From Sphingopyxis sp. (lineage in GTDB: Bacteria > Pseudomonadota > Alphaproteobacteria > Sphingomonadales > Sphingomonadaceae), in the NCBI GenBank assembly GCA_016793775.1, contig JAEULK010000096.1:62001-126000 (forward strand): 64,000 nt of DNA, given 5' to 3'. The notes under the pieces were generated by a model. The model was given only the letters and a program-made list of their open reading frames with translations, had not been told where the DNA came from and did not search any database. Of the stretch, positions 18,262-26,388 are shown one piece after another (position 1 is the stretch's first letter; the number at the start of each line of letters is the position of its first letter). Position numbers and translations under genes: made by a program.

Positions 18262-19326
18262 TCAGGCTGCCTGTTGCTGAACTCCATATTTGCGCATCTT
18301 TTCGATGAGCGTGGTGCGCTTGAGCGTCAAAAGACGCGCCGCTTCCGAAATGATGCCGTCGGCTAGGTCGAGCGCGACATGGATCTGTTCGAGCTCGATC
18401 GTCTCGATCTCGCGCTTCAGGTCGATCGGGCGGCCGGGGGCCGGCGCCTTGGCGAAGGGCATCGCCGGCGTGATGTCGTCCGCGCTGGCATCAGCCGCGA
18501 CAAAGCCGGTGGGGATGGCCTGTCGCGGCTGAAGCGCTGCGGTGGGGTTCAAAAGAAGGAGGACGTCGCCGGCGCCGAGCGTTTCGCCGCCGTGCAGCAC
18601 GCTGGCACGCTCGACGAAATTGCGCAGTTCGCGGACATTGCCGGGCCAGCGGTGCTGCATCAGCAGCTGCATCGCGTCCTCGTCGAATCGGCACTTGGCT
18701 TCGCCCGGCATCTTGCGTTGGAAGTGGCGGATCAGCGCGGGGATATCCTCGACGCGGCTGGCCAGGCTCGGGACCTGGAGGACAACCACGCCGAGCCGGA
18801 AGAACAGGTCTTCGCGGAACTTGCCATCGGCGATCGCGGCGCCGAGATCCTGGTGGGTGGCCGAAATGACGCGGACGTCGACGGCCTTCACGTCGCTGCT
18901 GCCGACGCGGACGATCGTCCGTTCCTCCAGCACGCGGAGCAGTTTGACCTGCATGTCGAAACGCATGTCGCCGATTTCGTCGAGGAAAAGCGTGCCGCCC
19001 TCGCTCGCCTCGAAATGGCCGATGCGGCGGGCATGGGCGCCGGTGAAGCTGCCCTTTTCATGCCCGAACAATTCGGATTCGATGAGGTCGCCGGGAATGG
19101 CGCCGCAGTTGATCGCGGAGAAGGCCTTGCCCGAGCGGGCGCCTTCGTCGTGGATGGCGCGAGCCACCAGTTCCTTGCCCGAGCCCGAGGGGCCGCAGAG
19201 CATGACCGAGGCGTTCGAGCGGGCCACGCGGCGAATCATGTCGCGCAGCTGCGCGGCCGCCGGGCTGTTCCCGATGATCAGCATTTCGAGCGCGGCCTGG
19301 TCGCCGCTATTCCCCACCTTGGTCAT
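18262..19326 (-). CDS. flbD: Sigma-54-dependent flagellar activator without receiver domain (FlbD-like)
   Basis: 354-aa enhancer-binding protein expected to activate the sigma-54 flagellar promoters here. AAA+ domain with Walker A GPSGSGKE at residues 45-52, sigma-54 contact loop GSFTGA at 92-97, Walker B GGTLFLDEIGD, and the WPGNVRELRNF segment. C-terminal Fis-type helix-turn-helix ISEAARLLTLKRTTLIEKM. Only ~15 residues precede the AAA+ domain, so there is no receiver domain. Start at 19326 has GGAG upstream; a TTG at 19350 is possible but adds only eight residues. FlbD, FleQ and FlgR are the nearest characterised families. Confidence 0.88.
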   Translation of the reverse strand: MTKVGNSGDQAALEMLIIGNSPAAAQLRDMIRRVARSNASVMLCGPSGSGKELVARAIHDEGARSGKAFSAINCGAIPGDLIESELFGHEKGSFTGAHARRIGHFEASEGGTLFLDEIGDMRFDMQVKLLRVLEERTIVRVGSSDVKAVDVRVISATHQDLGAAIADGKFREDLFFRLGVVVLQVPSLASRVEDIPALIRHFQRKMPGEAKCRFDEDAMQLLMQHRWPGNVRELRNFVERASVLHGGETLGAGDVLLLLNPTAALQPRQAIPTGFVAADASADDITPAMPFAKAPAPGRPIDLKREIETIELEQIHVALDLADGIISEAARLLTLKRTTLIEKMRKYGVQQQAA

Positions 19327-19441
19327 TTCGATCTCCACCGCGCCCCCCAAATCGGCGCTTCTCGATGACCCAAGAGATTGCGGAATCTGGTAAACAAAAG
19401 GCTAACCAAACAGACCTAACCCTTTCAAATCAAAGGTTTAT

Positions 19442-19506
19442 TGCCAATCTGGCAGCAATGGTGGCGGAACCGCGTTGTTAAGGATTTTAATGCTGCCAAC
19501 TTGGCA
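19442..19506. promoter_or_regulatory. Two palindromes in the flbD upstream region
   Basis: TGCCAATCTGGCA (19442-19454) and TGCCAACTTGGCA (19494-19506) share the dyad TGCCA-N3-TGGCA, with centres exactly 52 bp apart, about five helical turns. They lie between motB and flbD, 116-180 bp before the flbD start. The layout suggests a dimeric regulator binding the same face of the helix, possibly FlbD itself. Confidence 0.5.
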
Positions 19507-19519
19507 CTGATAGTTGGCG

Positions 19520-20377
19520 CTAGTTGCTCCCGATATCCCAGCCAAGGGTGATCGAGATGCGGCGGTTGCGCGGATCGAATCGGTCGGAGGGGACATAGGG
19601 TTCGGTATCCGCGGCGCCCTCGATGCGCGAGAAGCGATCCGAACCGATGCCGCGAAAGGCGAGATATTGGCGCGCCACTTCCGCGCGCTCGGCCGACAGG
19701 CGCCAATTATTGTTGCCCGCCTTCGCCGACCATGGGCTGGCATCGGTATGGCCGCGGATCATCACCTGGTTCGGCACCTCGGCGACGATCGTCGCGATCT
19801 GCGAAAATAATTTCGCCGCCTCGGGGGTCAGCTGGTTGGTGCCGACGACGAACATCGAGAAATCGGCGTCATCGACGATGTCGATGCGCAGCCCTTCGCG
19901 CGTTTCGGTAAAGCGGATGTTCGGGGCCAGCCGGCGGATCTCGCTCTTCGCCTGCACTTCGCGCAGCAGCGACTTGGCGAGGCGCTGAAAATTGGCGCGC
20001 TGGATCTCGCGGCCCGACGCTTCGCGCGGACCGCCCGTGGCATCGCGCGGGATCGTCATCGACTTGGTGCCGGTCTGCGCCGCGCCATGCGGATATTTGT
20101 CGGCGGCGACGAGCGAGTCCCCGCCGAATAGCCCGTTCGAGCCTGCGGTATCCTGTTTCGACTGGACGAGCGTCGGCGCGAAATAGTCGGCGAGCGCCTT
20201 GCGCTGCTTCTCGGTCGTCGCGCCGAGCAGCCACATCAAGAGGAAGAAGGCCATCATCGCGGTCACGAAGTCGGCATAGGCCACCTTCCACGCGCCGCCA
20301 TGATGGCCGCCATGCGGCGCCTCGATGATCTTCTTGACGATGATCGGGCGTAAGGGGGTGTTGGGGCGGGCAGCCAT
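19520..20377 (-). CDS. motB: Flagellar motor stator protein MotB
   Basis: 285-aa stator subunit anchoring MotA to peptidoglycan. Basic N-terminus, one membrane helix about residues 34-55 starting at the proton-binding Asp36 in AYADFVTAMMAFFLLMWLL, then a linker and a C-terminal OmpA-like domain with VMIRGHTDASPW and RLSAERAEVARQYL. Length and motifs are normal, so it should be a proton-type stator, though ion choice was not tested. Start overlaps the motA stop by one base. Confidence 0.96.
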   Translation of the reverse strand: MAARPNTPLRPIIVKKIIEAPHGGHHGGAWKVAYADFVTAMMAFFLLMWLLGATTEKQRKALADYFAPTLVQSKQDTAGSNGLFGGDSLVAADKYPHGAAQTGTKSMTIPRDATGGPREASGREIQRANFQRLAKSLLREVQAKSEIRRLAPNIRFTETREGLRIDIVDDADFSMFVVGTNQLTPEAAKLFSQIATIVAEVPNQVMIRGHTDASPWSAKAGNNNWRLSAERAEVARQYLAFRGIGSDRFSRIEGAADTEPYVPSDRFDPRNRRISITLGWDIGSN

Positions 20378-21240
20378 CAGCGGCCCCGCATGCCGTCGAA
20401 CACCTCGGCAAAGCTCGGCTGGTTGTCATGGTCGACGCCCGACCGCGCGGCCTCGATGACGAGCGGCTGCGGATGGCCGTGGAGCGAGGCGATGATGAGC
20501 TGCTTCACCGTGTGATAGATGGCGGCGTCGCTTTCGATCACCGCGCGCGCGCGGGTCGCGAAGGGACCGACGAGCCCATAAGCGAGCAACACGCCGAGAA
20601 AGGTGCCGACCAGCGCCGAGCCGATCATGCCGCCGAGCACCGCCGGCGGCTTGTCGATCGAGCCCATCGTCTTCACGACGCCGAGCACCGCCGCGACGAT
20701 GCCGAGCGCGGGCAGCGCGTCGGCAAGGCTCTGCAAGCCGTCGGCGGGTTTGATCGCATGATGGTGGTGGTTCTTGATCGCGCTGTCCATAACCTCCTCG
20801 ACCGCATGCGGGTCGAGCGTGCCCGACGAGACGACGACGAGGCGGAGCGTGTCGCAGATCAGGTGGACGAGCGTCTGGTCCTTGGCGAGCTTGGGATATT
20901 GCTGGAAGATCGGCGAGCTCGCCGGGTCCTCGATATGCGGTTCGACCGCGACCGGTCCCTCGGTCCGCATCATCTTCATCAAGGTCGAGACGAGCAGGAT
21001 GCAGTCGAGATAGTCGGCCTTTTTATAGGTCGGCCCCTTGAACACCTTGCCGAAACCGCCGCCCAGCGCCTTCAGCTCCTTGCCCGAATTGCCGATGATG
21101 AGCGAGCCGATCGCGGCGCCACCGATGATGAGCATCTCGTGCGGCAGCGCGTGCATGACGGGACCGAGGTTGCCCCCGGTCAGCGCGAAGCCCCCGAACA
21201 CCAACACCAGCAGGACGACGATGCCGATTACGGGAAACAT
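20377..21240 (-). CDS. motA: Flagellar motor stator protein MotA
   Basis: 287-aa inner-membrane stator subunit with four helices, two near the N-terminus (FPVIGIVVLLVLVFGGFAL and MLIIGGAAIGSLII) and two after a large cytoplasmic loop (ALPALGIVAAVLGVVKTM, then GSALVGTFLGVLLAYGLV). Start at 21240 is preferred: an in-frame start at 21276 adds a Pro/Arg-rich stretch before helix 1. First gene of the motAB pair; a sigma-28-like site lies upstream. Confidence 0.95.
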   Translation of the reverse strand: MFPVIGIVVLLVLVFGGFALTGGNLGPVMHALPHEMLIIGGAAIGSLIIGNSGKELKALGGGFGKVFKGPTYKKADYLDCILLVSTLMKMMRTEGPVAVEPHIEDPASSPIFQQYPKLAKDQTLVHLICDTLRLVVVSSGTLDPHAVEEVMDSAIKNHHHHAIKPADGLQSLADALPALGIVAAVLGVVKTMGSIDKPPAVLGGMIGSALVGTFLGVLLAYGLVGPFATRARAVIESDAAIYHTVKQLIIASLHGHPQPLVIEAARSGVDHDNQPSFAEVFDGMRGR

Positions 21241-21294
21241 GCGCGGTGGGCTCCTGTTGGGGCGAAACCCCAGCAAGTGGGGAGGTCTTGATGA

Positions 21295-21321
21295 TTAACG
21301 GCAGCGGCGACGAAAGATTGA
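21295..21321 (-). promoter_or_regulatory. Candidate sigma-28 (FliA) promoter of motAB
   Basis: On the minus strand TCAA (21321-21318), exactly 15 bp, then GCCGTTAA (21302-21295). This matches the TAAA-N15-GCCGATAA consensus at 3 of 4 and 7 of 8 positions, 55 bp before motA in the gap after flgL. Better than the flagellin candidate, but derived from the enteric consensus. Confidence 0.45.
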
Positions 21322-21327
21322 GCCGCG

Positions 21328-22155
21328 TCAGCTCAAAATATCGAACAAGGTCTGCCGGTTGATGCGCGCAAAGGCCGCCTGCGCCGCGTCGAGCGTCAGT
21401 TTCTGCGCATTGAGCTCGGCAATCGCGACCGACAGGTCGGTGTCCTCGACCGTCATGCGCTCGTCGGCAAGGCCGATGCCGCGCGCCTCCAGGCTGTCGC
21501 CGATGCGAACGAGGCGTCCGGCCGCAAGGCCCATCGTGGCGCGCTGATCGGCGACATGCGAGATGGCGGTGCCGAGCGTGGTCAGCGCGGCGCCGATCGC
21601 CGCGCCGTCGCCTGCGGCGATAGCGGCGGCGGCGTCGCGCAGCCCGGTCGACAGGCTGTTGCCGCCAATCGCAAAGACGTCGCCCGCCGCCGGCACCGGC
21701 GCGAAGCTGATGTCGGCGTCGAAGCGTACCTGTTTGGCATTGACGGCGAACAAGGGCTCGCCGTTCGAATCGCGCGTTGCGGTGAAACCATCGATCTCGT
21801 CGGCGATCGCCGACAATTCGGCGGCGATGCTCGCGCGGTCGGCGGGGTTGGTCGTGGCGTTCGACGCCGACAGGGTAAGCTCGCGCGCGCGCGTCAGCAG
21901 ATTGCCGACCGAACCGAGCGCGGTGTCGGCCTGCGATACCTGTGCCGACGCCGTCTTGACGTTGGCGGCCCAGGTCGTCGTGCTCGCCTGCGCCTTGCCG
22001 ATCGTCGCGATACGGCGCGAGGCGACCGGATCGTCCGAGGCACGCAGCAATTTCTTGCCGCCCGAAATCTGTTGCTGGGTGCGGCCGAGCTGGTCCGACA
22101 GCTTCGACTGGCGCGCGATTTCGCGCGTCATGCGGTTTCCGACGGCGTTGATCAT
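21328..22155 (-). CDS. flgL: Flagellar hook-filament junction protein FlgL
   Basis: 275-aa HAP3 protein. Starts like flagellin-type proteins (INAVGNRMTREIARQSKLSDQ, then QQISGGKKLLRASDDPVASRRIA) and ends with the matching C-terminal helix (TDLSVAIAELNAQKLTLDAA). Start at 22155 has AAGGGGG nine bases upstream. Short for the family, with a small central domain. Last gene of the flg operon, 14 bp after flgK. Confidence 0.92.
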   Translation of the reverse strand: MINAVGNRMTREIARQSKLSDQLGRTQQQISGGKKLLRASDDPVASRRIATIGKAQASTTTWAANVKTASAQVSQADTALGSVGNLLTRARELTLSASNATTNPADRASIAAELSAIADEIDGFTATRDSNGEPLFAVNAKQVRFDADISFAPVPAAGDVFAIGGNSLSTGLRDAAAAIAAGDGAAIGAALTTLGTAISHVADQRATMGLAAGRLVRIGDSLEARGIGLADERMTVEDTDLSVAIAELNAQKLTLDAAQAAFARINRQTLFDILS

Positions 22156-22169
22156 CGTTTCGGCCCCCT

Positions 22170-23495
22170 TCAGATCGCGCTGAGCAGCGCTTGCATCGTC
22201 TCGCGCGCGACCTGGATCGTGCGCGCGGCGGCGGAATAGGCTTGCTGGAAGCGCAGCAGGTCGGCGGCTTCCTGATCGAGATCGACCCCGCTGACATTGT
22301 CGCGCGCCGCGGCGGCGCCATCGGCGCGCGTCCATGCGGCAGAGTCCTGCGCGCGCGCCGAGGCGGTCGCCTGCGCCTGTTCGGCAAGGCGCCCCGACCA
22401 AGCGGCTTCGGGATCGTTGGCGCCGCGCCTGCCGCCGATGGCGAGCATATTGCCGTTCGAGCCACTGGCATTCGCCGCCGCGACCTGATCGGGCGTCAGC
22501 GGCGTCGCGGTCAGCGTCGCGGCGGCGGTGCCCGAAAAGAGCGTCTGGCCGGCATTGGCATTGGCATCGGTGCCCGCCTGATGCGCGGCGTTGAGCTGAC
22601 TTGCGAACTGCACCGCGGCGGCGTCGAGCCCGGCGCGCTGGTCGGCGACATGATTGGCCGCCTGGGAAAGACCGGCAAGATTGCCCGACCCCGGATCGAT
22701 CGCGGCGCCGCCGACCGAAAAGGACAGGCGACCGTCGGCGGCGCTGGCCACCGCGACACGGGTTACCGTCGCATTGCCGACGAGCGTGTCGCCCGACGGC
22801 GCGGCGCGCAGGGTCACCGTGCCCTTGTCGTCATAGCTCGCGCTCACCGGCATCTGCGTCGAAATCTGATCGACCAGCCGGTCGCGCTCGTCGAGCAGGC
22901 TCGCTTCGTTGGTCGAACCCGGCCGCGCCTTGCGCAGCCCGTCGTTGATCCGCTCGAGCGCGTCGAGGTTGGTGTTGAGTTCGCCCACCGCTGTCCCGGC
23001 GGCGCCCGAAATCCCCTCGGACATCGACGCCAGTTCCTTCGCGGTGCCCTGGAAACCGGTCGCGATATCCTTCGCGGTCTGCAGGAATTCGGCGCGCAGC
23101 GTGCGGTTGTTCGGATCGGCGGTCAGCTTGTCGGCGGTGGTGAACAGCTTGGTGAGGTTGGTCGAAATGCCGTTGCTGTCGTCGCTCAGCGCATTCTCGG
23201 CGCGGTTCATCCACGCGAGGCGCGTCGCGGCGCGCGTCGCATCGCTTTCGGACACCCGCGCATCGTCGATCAGCCATTTGTCGACCGAGCGCGAAATGCC
23301 GCTGATCGTGACGCCGCCGGGGCTGACGTTGCGGCCGACCAGCGCGGACCCGGTGCCGCTCGCCATTTCGCTGAGCGCCAGCCGGCGGCGGGCGTAACCC
23401 GGCGTCTGGGCATTGGCGATATTGTCGCCGATCGTCGACATCGCGCGCGAATAGGCCTTGAGGCCGCTGGCGCCGATGCTGAGGAGATCACTCAC
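22170..23495 (-). CDS. flgK: Flagellar hook-filament junction protein FlgK
   Basis: 441-aa HAP1 protein. N-terminal rod/hook-family motif SIGDNIANAQTPGYARR-like (residues 20-37, here STIGDNIANAQTPGYARR) and a C-terminal LDQEAADLLRFQQAYSAAARTIQVA helix. It lacks about 100 residues relative to the enteric protein, from the central region. GTG start overlaps the flgJ stop (GTGA). Confidence 0.93.
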   Translation of the reverse strand: MSDLLSIGASGLKAYSRAMSTIGDNIANAQTPGYARRRLALSEMASGTGSALVGRNVSPGGVTISGISRSVDKWLIDDARVSESDATRAATRLAWMNRAENALSDDSNGISTNLTKLFTTADKLTADPNNRTLRAEFLQTAKDIATGFQGTAKELASMSEGISGAAGTAVGELNTNLDALERINDGLRKARPGSTNEASLLDERDRLVDQISTQMPVSASYDDKGTVTLRAAPSGDTLVGNATVTRVAVASAADGRLSFSVGGAAIDPGSGNLAGLSQAANHVADQRAGLDAAAVQFASQLNAAHQAGTDANANAGQTLFSGTAAATLTATPLTPDQVAAANASGSNGNMLAIGGRRGANDPEAAWSGRLAEQAQATASARAQDSAAWTRADGAAAARDNVSGVDLDQEAADLLRFQQAYSAAARTIQVARETMQALLSAI

Positions 23496-23803
23496 TGGAC
23501 GCCTCCGCCAAGGCCGCTCGGGCCGCCTGCCGCCACACCGCGGAACTGGCGCTCGACCATGTCGGCGATGCCGAACTGGCGCATCGCGGCGATGCTGTCG
23601 GCGGTCTTGGCGTCGGCCATTTCGCGGAAGTTGTCGGTCGCGCTCGACCCGAAGATATCGTCGCCGAGCTTTCCCTGGCGCATCGACGCCAGCAGCTGGC
23701 GGAGAATAACGGCCTCAAAGGCCTCGGCCGCCTTGCGCAAACCGCCGTCGCCGCCGCCCGCAGCCGCGGGCGTGGGGCCGATCGAAGAAACGGGCGTCGT
23801 CAT
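23492..23803 (-). CDS. flgJ: FlgJ-type rod-binding protein, muramidase domain absent
   Basis: 103-aa protein corresponding to the N-terminal rod-capping domain of FlgJ only (LRKAAEAFEAVILRQLLASMRQGKL, then REMADAKTADSIAAM). The peptidoglycan hydrolase domain fused to it in enteric bacteria is missing, as in many alphaproteobacteria; a separate transglycosylase is encoded at 30713. Overlaps flgI and flgK by four bases each. Confidence 0.88.
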   Translation of the reverse strand: MTTPVSSIGPTPAAAGGGDGGLRKAAEAFEAVILRQLLASMRQGKLGDDIFGSSATDNFREMADAKTADSIAAMRQFGIADMVERQFRGVAAGGPSGLGGGVQ

Positions 23804-24909
23804 ATGATCACCAATTCGGCTGTGAGCGCGCCGGCCTGGCTCAGCGCCTCGAGGATGGCGACGAGGTCGCCGGGGGGAACGCCCATGCGGTTGATCGCAT
23901 CGACAAGTTCGGACAGCGACGCGGTCGGCTGGACCAGCATCATGGGGCGATATTCCTCGGTCACGTCGACGTCGCTCGACTGCTCGACCGCGGTCTCGCC
24001 GCGGCTGAAGGGTTCGGGCTGGACGACGCGGGGCGATTCCTTGATCGCGACGGTCAGCTTGCCCTGCGACACCGCGGCGGTGCCGACGCGCACCGCGCCG
24101 TTGATCACCACCGTGCCGGTGCGTGCGTTGACGATGACCTTGGCAGGCGGGTCGGTACGCCGCACGGCGAGATTTTCGATCTGCGACATCAGCCGCATGC
24201 GCGTGTCGCCGGTGCCGGCGGCGCGGATCGCGATGCTGGCGCCGTCGAGCATCGTCGCGGTGCCGGGCAACGCGGCGTTGATCGCGTCGGTCACGCTCTT
24301 GGCATTGGTCGCATCGAACTGGTGGAGGTTGAAGGTCAGCTGGTCGCCGAGTGCAAAGCCGGTATCGACCGCGCGCTCGACGGTGGCGCCGCCGGCGATG
24401 CGGCCGCTCGACGGCACATTGACCGTCAGCTTCGACCCGTCGGCGGCATCGACGCCGAGCCCGCCGATGACGAGATTGCCCTGCACCATCGCATAGATCT
24501 GGCCGTCGGCACCATAGAGCGGCGCAAGCACCAGCGTGCCGCCGCGCAGGCTCTTGGCCTTGCCGATCGCCGAGACGGTGACGTCGAGGCGCTGGCCGGG
24601 TTTGGCGAAGGGCGGCAGTTCGGCGGTGATCATCACCGCCGCCGCATTCTTGAGCGCCGGGTTGACACCCGGGGGCAGGGTCAGGCCGAACCGCGACATC
24701 GCGCCCTTCATGCCGAGCGTCGAATAGCTCAGGCTGTCGTCGCCCGTCCCCGCGAGCCCGACCACCAGGCCGTAGCCGGTAAGCTGGTTGGCGCGCAGGC
24801 CCTGGAACTGGCCCATGTCCTTGATGCGCTGCGCCTCTGCCGGGCCGGCAAAGGCAAGGCTGGCGATCAGGAGCGCGATGAAAGTGAGAAAGGCGTGACG
24901 CTGGCGCAC
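23800..24909 (-). CDS. flgI: Flagellar P-ring protein FlgI
   Basis: 369-aa periplasmic ring protein. Cleavable signal peptide about residues 1-26 (FLTFIALLIASLAFAGPAEA), then the family start QRIKDMGQFQGLRANQLTGYGLVVGLAGTGD and repeated conserved stretches such as GGTLVLAPLYGADGQIYAMVQG. The GTG at 24909 has AGGGA seven bases upstream. Needs FlgA for assembly, encoded at 29326. Confidence 0.96.
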   Translation of the reverse strand: MRQRHAFLTFIALLIASLAFAGPAEAQRIKDMGQFQGLRANQLTGYGLVVGLAGTGDDSLSYSTLGMKGAMSRFGLTLPPGVNPALKNAAAVMITAELPPFAKPGQRLDVTVSAIGKAKSLRGGTLVLAPLYGADGQIYAMVQGNLVIGGLGVDAADGSKLTVNVPSSGRIAGGATVERAVDTGFALGDQLTFNLHQFDATNAKSVTDAINAALPGTATMLDGASIAIRAAGTGDTRMRLMSQIENLAVRRTDPPAKVIVNARTGTVVINGAVRVGTAAVSQGKLTVAIKESPRVVQPEPFSRGETAVEQSSDVDVTEEYRPMMLVQPTASLSELVDAINRMGVPPGDLVAILEALSQAGALTAELVII

Positions 24910-24930
24910 TGGTTGGTCCCTTTGCGGCTG

Positions 24931-25608
24931 TCAGAACGGGCTGATGATCGAGAAGAATTTTTGCAGCCAGCCCTGCTGGCTGGCGCGGGCGATCTCGCCC
25001 TTCCCGGTGTAACGGATGTGGGCATTGGCAACGCGGGTCGACAGCACGCGGTTGTCGGGGGTGACGTCGGCGGCGCGGACGAGGCCCGCGATCTGAACGC
25101 GCTCGTCGCCGCGGTTGAGCGTGATGAGCTTCTCGCCCTTCACCAGCATCGTGCCGTTCGGATAGACCGCGGCGACGGTGACCGTGACTTCGCCCGACAG
25201 CATGTTCGACTGCGCGGCGTCGCCCTTGCCCTTGAACTGCGACCCGCCGCCCATCGCAACGTCGCTGGGGTTGAACAGCGACAGTGGGCCGGTGGTCGGC
25301 GGGGTCAGGCCGAAGCTGCCGTCGCGGTTGGTACCCGCGCTGTTGCTCTTCGTCCCGATCGTGCGTTCGACGAGCTGGATCGTCAGGATATCGCCGACCT
25401 GCCCCGCCCGCGCGCCCGAGGTGAGCGCGACATAGCTGCCCTGGAAGATCGAACCATTGGCCGGCGGCGCCGGCGGCGCCGGGTCGGGCAAGGTGACCGA
25501 AAAGGCGTCGGGCGCGATCTTGTCCTTCTTCGCCTCCGCCGCGGCCGGAACCGCGAGCAGGGCGACGAAGAGCGTGCCGACGACCAGCTTAGAGAGTCTG
25601 GGTTGCAT
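24931..25608 (-). CDS. flgH: Flagellar L-ring protein FlgH, without lipoprotein cysteine
   Basis: 225-aa outer-membrane ring protein. The core is normal: GQVGDILTIQLVERT, then TVTVAAVYPNGTMLVKGEK and a C-terminal RYTGKGEIARA segment. The N-terminus has a signal peptide (KLVVGTLFVALLAVPAAAEA) but no lipobox; the whole protein contains no cysteine, whereas characterised FlgH proteins are lipoproteins. The start overlaps flgG by 20 bases, leaving no room for a different N-terminus without a large overlap. Confidence 0.9.
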   Translation of the reverse strand: MQPRLSKLVVGTLFVALLAVPAAAEAKKDKIAPDAFSVTLPDPAPPAPPANGSIFQGSYVALTSGARAGQVGDILTIQLVERTIGTKSNSAGTNRDGSFGLTPPTTGPLSLFNPSDVAMGGGSQFKGKGDAAQSNMLSGEVTVTVAAVYPNGTMLVKGEKLITLNRGDERVQIAGLVRAADVTPDNRVLSTRVANAHIRYTGKGEIARASQQGWLQKFFSIISPF

Positions 25609-26377
25609 TTTTCATCATCTCGTCGGTGGCCTGGATCATCTTAGAATTGACCTCGTAAGCGCGCTGGGTCTCGATCATGTCGACGAGTTCCTCGACGACA
25701 TTGACGTTCGATCCTTCGAGCATGCCGCCGCGCAACATGCCGCGGCCTTCGACGCCCGCCGCTCCGACCAGCGGGGTACCGGAGGCGGCCGTTTCGACCA
25801 GGATATTGTCGCCGATCGCCTGCAATCCCGAAGGGTTGACAAAACGCGCGATCTCGATGCGTCCGAGTTCGGTCGCCTCGGACTGCCCGGCGATCGTCGC
25901 CGAGACGGTGCCGTCCGCGCCGATCGAGATGCCGGTGGCATCCTCGGGGATCTGGATCTGCGGCTGAATGGGCTTGCCGTCGGGGGTGATGATCGTGCCG
26001 TCGGGCGAGCGGTTGAAATTGCCGGCGCGCGTATAGCCCATGCGCCCGTCGGGCATCTGGACCTGGAAATAGCCAGCGCCCTCGATCGCGACGTCGAGCG
26101 CGTTGCCCGTCGTCTGCAGCGTGCCCTGCGTGTCCATGCGCGACGTGCCGGCAAGTTCGACGCCGGTGCCGAGGTTCAGGCCCGTCGCATAGCGGTTCTC
26201 CGCCGACGAGGGCGCCCCCGCCTGGGTCATGATCTGATACCCCAGCGTCTCAAAATTGGCGCGGTCGCGCTTGAAGCCCGTGGTGTTCACGTTGGCGAGG
26301 TTGTTCGCGATGACCTGCATCCGGAAGCTTTGGGCATCCAGACCGGTTCGCGCGACTTGCAGGGCGCCATAGCTCAT
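25589..26377 (-). CDS. flgG: Flagellar distal rod protein FlgG
   Basis: 262-aa rod protein, exactly the usual length. N-terminal LQVARTGLDAQSFRMQVIANNLANVNTTGFKRDRA split over the first 35 residues is the rod-family motif, and the C-terminal MLEGSNVNVVEELVDMIETQRAYEVNSK is typical of FlgG. AAGGAG lies just upstream of the ATG at 26377. Confidence 0.96.
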   Translation of the reverse strand: MSYGALQVARTGLDAQSFRMQVIANNLANVNTTGFKRDRANFETLGYQIMTQAGAPSSAENRYATGLNLGTGVELAGTSRMDTQGTLQTTGNALDVAIEGAGYFQVQMPDGRMGYTRAGNFNRSPDGTIITPDGKPIQPQIQIPEDATGISIGADGTVSATIAGQSEATELGRIEIARFVNPSGLQAIGDNILVETAASGTPLVGAAGVEGRGMLRGGMLEGSNVNVVEELVDMIETQRAYEVNSKMIQATDEMMKNATQTL

Positions 26378-26388
26378 TCGATTTCTCC

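Noticed and set aside
19501..19519. TTGGCACTGATAGTTGGC considered as a sigma-54 promoter
   Set aside because: The distance between GG and the -12 element is wrong; there is no GC exactly 10 bp after GG.
21256..21274. Small hairpin in the motA leader considered as a riboswitch or terminator
   Set aside because: Only a short GGGG/CCCC stem without T-run or conserved aptamer; probably chance.
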